NCBI GenBank assembly: GCA_009103225.1
Contig: RHPI01002615.1
Span: 77,400-141,399 of the forward strand
From: Chlorokybus atmophyticus
Lineage: Eukaryota > Streptophyta > Chlorokybophyceae > Chlorokybales > Chlorokybaceae
Direction: 5' to 3'
Length of the DNA: 64,000 nucleotides
Shown here piece after piece: positions 23,801 through 36,962 of this stretch (its first letter is position 1; the number at the start of each line of letters is the position of its first letter). The position numbers were made by a program, and so were the translations under genes. The notes beneath the pieces were generated by a model. It did not search any database, had not been told where the DNA came from, and saw only the letters and a program-made list of their open reading frames with translations.

Positions 23801-25549
23801 AAGTGATGGCGTGGTTCGCATTGCCGTGGATGAGATCACCACAGAGTTTCATGAGGACCCGACATCACCGCATCCAGGTGCTATCCTCGGCCGCATCAAA
23901 GGAGACGGCTTCATGTTTGCGGTTTCTCGACGGCACAGCTTGGAAAGCTCTTCAGTAGTGCGGTTCCAGAGTTGTGCAATTGAGTGCGTAGCACCCAAAA
24001 CAGCCGATGGCACCGGATTGGGTGTGTTTGCTGCCACAGATGGTGTTGAGTCATTGCGCGCTGTGCTGTGGGTTGATGACTCAGCTGCCTCCTCAACACC
24101 CACAAAACCAAAGGCTGGCAAGGGATCTTCCAAATCGTCGTGCATAGACATAATGGTAGTTCACAGCGGTGATTTGCCAAAAGCTGTCAACAGTTTGCTG
24201 GCCGGTGGAGATGCCGTAGAGCACGCGGGGTTGGTGAAGATCAGGTTGAGAATGGCAGGTGTACGGTTGGGCGGAGGCGTGCTGTACTCAGAAGCACTTC
24301 TACACCGACTTGGGTTCATCACTATTGTGGCAAGCAGTGCAAAGCAACGAAAGCTCGCAGCAGCACGCAAGCGAGCCATTGCTGTCGCCGCTGTACAGAA
24401 TGCTTCTCCTGTTGACTGGGAACTATGGTAAGTAGTGCATTCTCGCAGGTAATGTACACTTGGCTGCAAACCTCAGTATGCGCATGATTGTGTGGACTAG
24501 TATGTTGCTTGTTAACCAACATATGCATATGAGTTAACTAGTGTGTGGCTAGTACAGACCCTGGGTTGGGAGGTTGACACTGCCTCTTGTGGTTATGCTC
24601 AGGAAGCCAGACATTGATGTAGCTGCGTCCTTAGAGGATTGGCTGGTTGTCCTCGAAGGCATTGTACCTGATCGGGCCATCTCAACAACTGTGGAGACGA
24701 CGCAGTGTTTGCCCCTGTTCTTCAAGGGGCTGCATGTTGCCACTGTTGCGCCGCCAGAGGGCTTGCAAAGCCCAAGGAGTCAGAAGCGACGGCTGCAGTG
24801 GCTGCAGTTGAAGGGACATGGTTTGCAGGTGCATGCTACATGTCATAGTGCTAGTAGCACAGCATTCACACATTGGCTGCAATACTCATGCTGTCTGCAG
24901 TACGGCTATGCAACAACAAAGTTGTCACAGAGATTAACTCAGCGCTGTGCAGGTGTTGCCGCCGTGCTCTAGGGACACCCTTCAGCAACACATCTCAAAA
25001 AGCAAGGGAAGCGGTGATGGCTCCTTTACCGGGAGCATACAAGGCTCTGCGGGTCTTGATGTCGACATACGCGCAACTCATTGTTGGACGGATGATGCGT
25101 TGCCCACGTCATCTGTCGATTTGGGTGCTGGTGCAGGGGTAGTCACCGTAGAGAGCATGGCCGTGTCCACTTCCGGGCCAGCGGCTTTTTCAGTCTCACG
25201 CCTCGAGTTGCGCGCGTTTGAGGATCTGATTGCATCAGAGTGGAAGGCTGTTGAACGGCTTGCGTCAAGCGATGTGCGCTGGTGGCAGCCTGGCGAGCGC
25301 TTTGCTGCTCAGCAAGCCGGTGTGAGTAAATCCGAGGAATTGTTGGACCTCAACGACGAAGAGGGCCATGACGGGCAGCCACACGTACCAGAGAAGGACG
25401 CAGCGGTGACCGCTATCGCATCCTCACGCACAGCCTGCCAGTCGCTGCTACAGAGCCTCCAGCAAAGTGAACATCATAGTACTGTGCAGGCTTTGACGGA
25501 GCTGTTGAGAAACTTGGACATGACGGATGCAGCGCTTGCTGCTTTGTGA
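20856..25549 (+). CDS. Bridge-like lipid transfer protein, BLTP3/SHIP164 (UHRF1BP1) type
   Basis: Twelve exons join in frame: 20856-20967, 21057-21145, 21228-21502, 21626-21755, 21835-22051, 22093-22286, 22354-22524, 22579-22854, 22944-23255, 23322-24427, 24603-24828 and 24953-25549, giving 1,234 aa. The N-terminus is a Chorein_N domain (LVAKLVESKLSRWLRAFS, then LGLPPMLHVEDATVSKL). It is followed by features of UHRF1BP1-like proteins: LADKIIDGITILVDAVHITI, TNELWQVVNLRDAR, a FGGERIVDEVAGTAKITL segment and GLRSLLVFATAVYTCINR. Members form long hydrophobic grooves that move lipids between membranes at contact sites. The C-terminal third is less conserved and Ser/Gln-rich near the end. The length is close to the animal proteins (~1,400 aa). 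Confidence 0.88.
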
Positions 25550-25595
25550 TGCAACTCGAATTTTCAACGTCGTGCGCGCCGGTAGGGAGGGGGTG

Positions 25596-26048
25596 ATACT
25601 GCTCGCAGTCGTCACATTACGAGACGAGCGTGAAGGTCTGTGAAACCCAACAGGACTCCTCACTAACTTACGTTCCAGTGGGTGCATTGTGTGTGGTTAC
25701 TGTACGTGATGCACATATGCACCGCAGGCGGAGCCGCTGATGAAGGTGGAGGAAGTGTTGGAGAACGCGAGGAAGGCGAAAGAGGCGGGATCCACGCGCT
25801 TCTGCATGGGCGCTGCGTGGCGAGAGGTTTCGCAGGTGAACGAGGACATCATGTCAAGTGTTTTCCACTCACATGCACATGCGCACACGCATGTACACAC
25901 ATGCACGCGTGCGCATGTAGCATGCACATATGCATACACACAGATGTGTATGCATGCACGCAACACGCAGTCAATGTGGTGGGTATGCAGGTTTCAGACG
26001 CGCAGTTTGATCGCGTCCTGGCGATGGTTTCTGGCGTGCGGGATGTGG
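25596..26048 (+). repeat. Exact partial copy of bioB exons 2-4, ending at assembly join
   Basis: This 453-bp block reproduces 14932-15384 at a constant offset of 10,664 with no difference seen, including two complete introns. It begins in the middle of bioB exon 2 and ends in the middle of exon 4, exactly at the single n at 26049. The frame cannot be functional. A cut-off exact copy abutting a join is more likely an assembly artefact than a real duplication, although a recent duplication is possible. Confidence 0.85.
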
Positions 26049-26049
26049 N
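26049..26049. other. Assembly join (single n)
   Basis: The n separates the bioB copy from unrelated, more AT-rich DNA. The true distance and order across it are unknown. Confidence 0.9.
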
Positions 26050-28961
<2,912 letters not shown>

Positions 28962-30166
28962 GCGGTCAGGGGCAAGGCGCTGGACCGCCATCATTACCAC
29001 GCTGAATGCCCAATTTTACACATTGCTGGAGCATGGCATATTGTGTTTTGCCACTCCTGTGATGTGCTGTACACGTGAAGCTATGGAGAGGCTGGCCGAT
29101 TGTAGGGCGCATTAGACCAGTTTCTTCACCATGGTGCTAGTGTAGTGGCAGACCTGGAGTGAACGGTGTGCCTGGTTGAACTGCACCATGGCATGACGCC
29201 TTCAATTCATGGGAATGCAAGTCTGTTGTCTGGTGTTGGCGTTTGCACTGTAGATGTGGTAACATTAGACATATCTGTTGCCATTATTGTTCTCAGTGCA
29301 GACTGGTGAGAGGTAGAGCATGTAGAGCACAGTAGCATGACTCACTGCACCCAATTCATGCCATGCACATAAGCGATTATATGGCAGGTATTTCGCGGTG
29401 ACTCATGCATGCATGATTAGCAAGGTTAGGATAGTAGTTGTAGGGTTGGTACTAGCAAGAAACAGGTGGTGCATGCGGCATTGTCCACTTCGTGTGTGAT
29501 GTGAGTGCGCTCAGTATATGAGGTGTAGTGTACATTCATAACTAATTGCCAGCAAACCCAAACAAATCCAAACACTCCGCTCACTACTTACACCAGGGGG
29601 TATGGCCGTTACCCTATGGCTATGCTAGCTAGCTATGTAAATGCATACACTGTGTTCATGGGATGCTGGTGCAGGAGAGGCAGTGCAGAGGTTAACCAGG
29701 GGCACCACCTGCAGGCACGTAGGGTGAGTGTCAGGCCAGCGAGTCTTGCGCAGTGGAAGCTGGTGCAATAAGCAGCGAGCTGTGGCGTGCAATGTATAAC
29801 TTTTCGGATGCAGGGATTGTAGTGCAATGCAAATATTTCCTGGCCCCCTCACGCCCCCCGCTCTGCCCCCGCCACCACCAGCACTTGAACTCTCTTACTG
29901 CCACAACAACAATGGCCAGCTGTGCGGCACTGAGCAGCGCAGTAGGGTCAGGGTTAGAGGTAAGTGTTACTTACTGTCCAGTCATAGCAGGTTGTATGTA
30001 GTCCATGCTGGCGATTAATGTTGTACCAACCATGCATGTGATGTTGCGCCAACCATGCATGGTTTTTGCATATGTGCTGCGTACCTAGCGAAAGACACAC
30101 TTGCATCTGAATGTGTTCAAGCGGCTGATGCCCTACACACATGGGTTAGAGGCACCACGGTGACAC
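28962..30166. other. No gene recognised
   Basis: This stretch contains the E2 3' flank and, near 29910-29960, a short Ala/Ser frame starting MASCAALSSAVG followed by a GTAAGT donor. That could be a first exon, but no second exon was found. Confidence 0.4.
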
Positions 30167-30913
30167 GTGAGGGGCAAAGTGTTGACAGCACACGACTTGT
30201 ATGACATGCTGCAGTTTGTCGTGCATAACTTGTTTGTTCAGACAGCCCAGGACCAACTGCACCGACAGGTTATTGATATACCCATGGGCAACCGTGCTGG
30301 GGTATACATTGCCAACTACGATCAACTAACCTATGAGCTGGACTTCATTCTGAGGTTGGTGGCAAGCGGACAGAAACCCCTCGCGCTGCGCTTTGCAAAG
30401 CATGTCCTGAGGTATGTGGACGACTTGCTGGTGGTGGACCTCCCGGAGTTCACAACTTGCCAATCTGGACCCAGCAGCACCGGGGGGAGGCTTGTACCCA
30501 CGCAGCATGCTCACACTGTCGCGGACAGCTTAGGGGGAGTGACCTTACCTTTTCTTGACTTGATAATCTTTCGAACACCAAGCTTGGGGTTGTGCACACG
30601 TGTCTACAATAGATTAGACACTGCTCCGTTCAGATATTTGCCGAGGCACAAGGCCCCACACCCGGACAGCCTCATCTCTCAGTCTGCCAAGCTGGGGGTG
30701 ATCGTGTCGCAGTTCGTAAGGTCCATATGCATTTGCACCTTAAAAGATCATTTCATGTGGGAAATGTTGCAGCTCTTACGTGACATGGTGGCTGAGGGAT
30801 ACCACATGCGAATGTTGTTGGAACAGGATGCAGGGCAGGGTGAATGGCACAACATATCAACAGCTATACGTGCAGCTTGCAACGAGGTGTCGGACATCGT
30901 CCTAGGTGAGTGA
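30167..30913 (+). CDS. Reverse transcriptase fragment, Penelope-like
   Basis: The uninterrupted 248-codon frame carries an I-P-M-G motif followed by a D-Q-L-T-Y-E-L-D-F-I segment. The catalytic R-Y-V-D-D-L-L-V-V box, a P-F-L-D-L-I-I-F block and a late block (SQFVRSICICTLKDHF ... EGYHMRMLL) follow. This order is seen in Penelope-like and related 'IPMG/YxDD' retroelements. The first palm Asp motif and the N-terminus are missing, the frame begins at a GTG after a stop, and no GIY-YIG nuclease follows. It is therefore a 5'-truncated copy or an unspliced piece of a larger gene. YVDD is intact. Confidence 0.7.
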   Translation: MRGKVLTAHDLYDMLQFVVHNLFVQTAQDQLHRQVIDIPMGNRAGVYIANYDQLTYELDFILRLVASGQKPLALRFAKHVLRYVDDLLVVDLPEFTTCQSGPSSTGGRLVPTQHAHTVADSLGGVTLPFLDLIIFRTPSLGLCTRVYNRLDTAPFRYLPRHKAPHPDSLISQSAKLGVIVSQFVRSICICTLKDHFMWEMLQLLRDMVAEGYHMRMLLEQDAGQGEWHNISTAIRAACNEVSDIVLGE

Positions 30914-31129
30914 GGTAAGTAGGTAAGTGGTTACGCATGTGTGGGGAGCATATTGTATGCCCGCACATGCATGCATTCGTTGTAAGCTGTCTGCCAAGTG
31001 CCGTGCCTGCTGGCATAACAAACTAATTGCTATCAGATTGACTGTGGGAGGGTGACCAAAAACAATTACTGCAGCCGGTTGAGGCACTGCACCTGTGGGT
31101 CTTACACCGCCAGGCTATGGACCCCTACA

Positions 31130-31490
31130 TGCTGCGCTCCTGCCGCCATGGCGGCCTCATTGTCGTTGCACAGCACAGCACATCACCCACGCCCGCCTTC
31201 CCCCTCCCCTGCTGTTGTTGCTGGTTGCTGCAATTCAAGCCCCTCTCCTAACCACGAGCCCTGTGCCAACAGGTCTGCCTTGCACCCTTCCTACTGCTTG
31301 CCCTTGTCTGCCATGCTACCTCTGCCCCTCCCCTCCGCTCCTCACCAGCACATTGCTAGTGCACATAAGTTAGATGGTGCACTTGTCCTTTTATTCAGCT
31401 GCCCTTGCCCGTGTGCTTGCTTGTGTTTGTGCTTTGCTTGGCTTGCTGTGCATGCAGTGCGTGCTGTCAATGTCTGAAAAGCCTGTGCAT
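31130..31490 (+). repeat. Dispersed C/T-rich repeat, copy 1
   Basis: The stretch shares an order of short blocks with 58490-58860: a CTGCTG run, CAGGTCTGCCTTGC, a C-rich segment, TAGTGCACATA, CTTGCCC, a TTCAG and AAAGCCT-TGCATG. Similarity is patchy. It starts about 220 bp after the reverse transcriptase frame and may belong to the same element, but that is inference. Confidence 0.45.
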
Positions 31491-34226
31491 GTGGGATGAC
31501 TACAATGCATACCCTATGCATGTGTCCCACCAGTCACATTGACAACATGCAGTCTGCTTGAGTTCAGTGTCCGTTCTATGTTGTTTCCGGACTAACATGT
31601 TGCATGCTGCACTACGCGATGCTTGTGGTTAATCGTTAATGCCATTGCTGCTGGTCGAATGACTTACGACTGCCGCGAGGCGATTGGCTTAGCGCGCAAT
31701 ATCAAACCCTAACCACTGCCAGAACACGATGTGGCCGGGAGCGTGGCGGGGCAGGCGGCATAGAGCATAGCATAGCATACCGCATCACGCCTGTCTGCTG
31801 CTTGATGTCCACGTCCTTGCCGATTCTAAAGCTAACCACGGGTACCTATATGTACTTGGGTTGCCTGGTGTTTGCTTCTGCCCGCTTCAACCAACGGCAT
31901 TGCATTGCACATAGGTCACATAGCATAGAGTAGTGTGATGGCCCCGGTGTATTGAAAGTGTGGTGACTTCAAGAGTTTGGTGTTCGCTAGAGTGGTACTA
32001 TAGTTTGTGTGTGCACAGACCGCATGTGTGCAATATGACTCATACCGTATGCATACCTACAGCATTACGGTCGTGATCCCCTGACTCAGTATGCGGGCAC
32101 AATGTGCTCTCCGCATGCAGCTATCCCACATATATGGCAGAATCGCCGGGGTAATGCCAAGGATCCTAAATGGGCAAGTGCCGTGAGTTGATGGTATGCA
32201 GCAGCTGGTATGCCAAACACGTGCAAGAATGCTATATGAGCAGACAGGTATTGATGTTGTCTTAGCATAGTAAAAAATCCAATTGCCACGGTGTGGTGCT
32301 TCGTGTGTGCTACGTAGTGCCTCAATCAAAACCATGTGTGTAGACATTGAAGTAGATAACAATTGACCAGCTGCATGTGTACCATAGCACAGACAGTTGT
32401 TGTGCTTTGTAGGCTTCTTACAAGCACAAGTAGCAGAGCGGAGCATGGCAGCTAAAACAGCTCATGGCTCACACATATACTCGCATGCATTAAAACCGCA
32501 TTGCACATTCTGTACGCAAACGCCAAGTGAGCAAGGACTTGAAAGTGGTAACTCAACTGATAAGGATATTTATCAGGGCTTACCACTGTGGCCCCTCCTT
32601 CTTGTACTTAAGATCTGGGGTTAGGATATCATACTATCATTTGTGGTTAGAGTATCATATTGTAACAATGTATACATAATGATAACCACCAGCATTTTGG
32701 GATAACATCAAGCGACTAGTCTTAAGACATGCACAGCTAGCAAAGGGATGTACAATCGCAGCACAACATCACAATAGCACATTACAAAAGTTATGGTTAA
32801 CAATATGGTTGTTGAATGAAAAATTCAACCCGATTCCTTATCACGACCTTTTTATAACTATGGTCAAAATACGCCTTTGTAATAAACTGAACAAGCTTCA
32901 AGTAATGTTTAATATGCACCACTCAATACTACTGCGACGCATGTTATGGTCGGAATCCGTTGTCTTCATATCGTGCATGCTTACAAGTTGGCAAATGATA
33001 CACAACAATACAAATACTACATTACACGGCAACCCTTGATTGCAATGCTCGGATAGAAGTGACAACGGGTGTGGGTAGCATGCACTTGTATGCCAGCAAA
33101 CTTTGAGATGTGAATTTTGTAGAAATTCTTAAGTGTTGTGCAGAATACCATCAAGCGTGCCACGGTGCATATGACACACATGTTAACAATGGGATGATTT
33201 AACTATAAACCGAGTCCACTTAAAAAGAACATCATCACATACAGACATCACCCGCTGGACTAAACATGTTGCACTACCAGCAGGACGTTTGCATGACTTA
33301 CAAAAGCAAATGCCATGCTATGATCTATTGTATGTCAAGTTTCATGATGTTCATACACAATGTATGGGATATGTATGAATGACAAATGCCTCCTTATGTG
33401 GAAGCAACTTTTGCTGCCATAATTTAGTGGTTAAGGTGCGATGCATAATAAAACTGTAATACGCACTTTATGATAGTGTTGAATTGGTATGAAGGGGTGC
33501 GCACTGCTTTGGTTGTCAGGTTCGCTGAAAATTCATGTTCACATGGAACTTAACAATTAACGCGCATTATGGTATGCTAAACACGATACGTGTTTGCAAG
33601 CTTTCAGAATGTCTACATTGGGTGACACAAGTTATCACGAGGGATCAACATAGCCGATTGCACTTGCCAACCAAAAAGTATGATATCCATGCTGAACAGT
33701 ACACAACAGATAGATTGGGGCCAATCAGTTCAGCAAGCAAGCACGATTCAGCAAAGCTTGATAATATAGCACAAGCAATGTATCTCGAGCAAATTCAATT
33801 ATAATTTACTCTTCGATTGTTTGCCTCCATAAGCAAGTATATCTCAATTGAGTTTATGCATTGTTTGAGGATGCACAAATGTCATGTCATGTTATGTGGC
33901 TGATGTATGCTTCAATCATCCAAACAACGTCATGATGATTATTTTGTTTTGGATGATTTCAATAAGCGAAACAACGTTGCAGGCTTATGATTACGGTCAG
34001 CCAGATGCAACGGAATGAGTTGCATGCGACTTGCACATCATACCATAGGTACTTGCTTACCGGTAAGCCAAATGTCATGCCATTACCGAGGGATGATTGC
34101 AAGCCGCAGGGCACCGTGTCTCCGCGGTAGCGGTGAATCACACTGCGCCACATGGTGCCCATATTCCTATACACAGTACCAGCGTCCACCTTGCCTGCCA
34201 GCAACATGCACACACAGCTGTGAGAA
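31491..34226. other. AT-richer intergenic region, no gene recognised
   Basis: About 2.7 kb with only short frames. One at 33535-33804 (89 codons, plus strand) is uninterrupted but matches nothing known. Composition is more AT-rich than the gene-bearing parts, especially 32640-34000. Confidence 0.45.
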
Positions 34227-36424
34227 ATGCAGGGAGGTGGTGACGAGGCGGCGGCGGCGGCGGTAGAGGTGTCGTCGCTGGAGTTTGGCTACGCCGGTGC
34301 CTCCGCTTCAGCACTAAGCGGCTTCACACTCCGCCTGCCACGTGGCGCACGCTGCTTGCTAGTCGGCGCGAACGGAGCAGGTCAGGACACAGAGAGAGCA
34401 CAAGCTGCCCCTGTTGGTGGTTTCTATCGTTCTCCCTGTCAAAATGAGCAGTGTCATTCAGAGAACCAATGTGACAGTGTTGCCATTGCGCTTGCTGAGA
34501 CACTGTACAGCAAGCGTTGGACACGTCAAGTGGCACGCATTGCTTTATGCCTCTCAGTCAGCTGTTCACGAAGCAGGAATGCTTGAGAGAAGAGACCAGA
34601 ACCCAGCAAAATTGTTGACTTTAGTACTAACGACTCACTAGTAGTGAGAGTGCCCTGCATGACGACGCATGTAGCAATGTATTTTCCACAGTTCACGTGC
34701 GGATCCATACATGCGCATGCACACACCCACAAGCACACACGTGCACGCACGCATACATACGCGCTCACGCCCATACACACAACCATATGCACACGTGTGC
34801 GTATGTGTGTGTATGAGCATGAGCACGCACGCACACACACACACACACACTGGAGTGCTATAGACCTTGCCAGGCTTGTGGCTGACTTTTGGACACAATG
34901 CCAACGCTACGCCAACGTTATGCCGTTTCATGATCTGTTGACAGGCAAGAGCACCCTGCTTCGCGTGCTGGGCGGGCGTCATCTTGTCCCGCGCGACAGC
35001 GTGCGCGTGCTCGGCAGGCCCGCATTCCACGACCCCAACCTCGTCACGTCCGGAGCGCTCGTGTACCTCGGGGGCGCCTGGACACACGATGTCGCATACG
35101 CAGTAAGCCAAATCTGTGTGCGTGTGCGCGCGCGTTCGTGCAAGCGTGTTTGTGGCTTTGACTGTGCGCACGCACCTGTACAAACACCCCAAATACAGAT
35201 TTACATATGCATACAATCCATTCAACACTCATCAACCACTTCATTATAAGTACAAGTACAGGCATGCACACACACACAGAGATGTGCAAGCGCGCACGCA
35301 TGCGGACATGCGCACATGTGCTCACACCTTGCTTGAGCATGTTGCACACGTGTACATATTTGTAAGTGTATGTTGATGCCAGTTCAGTAGGTAACTTGCA
35401 ACGCAGTTTACGGGTGCTGCCTGCACATGTGCATATTGCACACATGCCTCATCTTGTACTCCGACATGCACTGAAGACCTTCATTACTCGCCCAGGGTTC
35501 AGACATACCTCTTCAAGGTGACTTCACTGCGGAGCACATGCTGTGGGGCGTGCCGGGCGTGGACCCGGAGAGGCGCGCCCAGCTGATAGAGCTGCTCGAC
35601 ATCGATCTCAAGTGGCGCATGCACAAGGTGTCTGATGGACAGCGTCGACGAGTACAGATAGGCATGAGCCTGCTGAAGCCATTCCAGGTGAGATCGCAAT
35701 CGTGTTGCTGATTGCATTTGACAGTTCAGCCCACGTGCTTGACTTGACGAGAAGCTTGTTTGCTGATTTACCCATGCAACTCTGTGCGCACATGCGTATG
35801 GGTGTGTGCATGTGCGTGCACGCGTGTGTATGCGTGCCTGTATATGCGCGGATATGTGCATGCGTGTGTGTGTCTGTGTATAAAGGATGCCATGCAGTGA
35901 TGCAACATGCACAACAGTGTGCGTGTATCAAAATGAAACCCTTTGCAGGTTCTGCTGTGCGATGAAGTGACAGTAGACCTGGATGTGGTTGTGCGTTTGG
36001 ACCTTCTACAGTTCTTGCGAGAGGAGTGCGAGCAGGTGAGCATATTATGACAAGTTTGCATGCACTTTACCCTGCCCGTGTCATGTTTCCAAGTCTTTCT
36101 CCTTCATGGCAGAGAGGTGCCACAATCATATATGCGACGCACATCTTCGACGGGCTTCAAGGCTGGGTGACGCACATGGCGTATGTCAAAGAGGGCCATT
36201 TGGTTAAAGGCGAGGCTCTCAATGACATGCAGGAGGCTGGTTTGACTGGGCCGAAAGCCTCATTATTTACGCTCGTGGAGTCTTGGTTGAGAAGAGAAAA
36301 GGACGAGCGAGAAGCGCAGGGAAGGGCAAACCATTCGCTCAATGCTTCAGCCGCGTCTGCGGCGCCAAAAACTGTGATGGAGACGCCATTTATGCCACGC
36401 AAACACATGGCGTATTATCGATGA
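34227..36424 (+). CDS. Soluble ABC ATPase of the CAF16/ABCI (GCN-type) family
   Basis: Five exons, 34227-34380, 34945-35102, 35496-35687, 35949-36035 and 36113-36424, give 300 aa. Walker A is GANGAGKST (47-55), split by intron 1. The signature is VSDGQRRR (149-156), Walker B is [12 protein letters not shown] (169-180) and the switch His is in YATHIFDGL (His207). There is one nucleotide-binding domain and no membrane segment. This matches yeast Caf16 (CCR4-NOT associated) and the plant ABCI19-21 proteins, which are cytosolic. The first ~12 residues are Gly/Ala-rich and not a clear presequence. Introns 1 and 2 contain long alternating purine-pyrimidine tracts. Confidence 0.92.
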
Positions 36425-36759
36425 TGATCGGGCGCTGGTAGTGTGAGGGTTAGCTTCAGGTTTTGTTTCAACATGTGCGCGCATAGTGTGTGCAACATGG
36501 GTAAGTATTGACTATCATATTTGCAGCCAAATGGCTGCAGTTGTAGGAGGCAGTCTTATTAGGCAGCCAGGAACGTTTTTGTGGCACTGCAGGCCAGTTC
36601 TGCAGCGCACAACAGGTGCATAACTGCAGCAAGGATACTGCGTGTCTTGTGCAATCAACAAAACTATGCAACAAGCAGCATCGGTATACTTTTGCCTGGG
36701 TTGCATACAAAGCTGCTTGACGCCCTTCCAAAACTGCAATCCAGTCTCCAGACCCACAC

Positions 36760-36762
<3 letters not shown>

Positions 36763-36819
<57 letters not shown>
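36763..36819 (+). repeat. (CT)n microsatellite, about 56 bp
   Basis: A pure CT run followed by a short TG run. The corresponding place in duplicate copy 2 (about 45395) has no such tract, so it expanded after the duplication. Confidence 0.95.
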
Positions 36820-36823
<4 letters not shown>

Positions 36824-36962
36824 GTGTGTGTGTGTGTGCGCCTTTGCAAAGACCTGACGTGTTGTCACCACAAAGCACACAACCGCGGCCTGCTCCAGTG
36901 CGCGCTTGCGAGCCAAAAGTAATCAATAATACCGCAAGACATAAGCTGTCTCTGTCATGCAA

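Noticed and set aside
23849-24151. Minus-strand frames opposite the lipid-transfer gene
   Set aside because: Shadows of the large exon 23322-24427, which has clear family similarity.
36468-36962. Minus-strand frames with Glu-Arg runs
   Set aside because: They cross the 56-bp (CT)n tract and have no protein-like features outside it.
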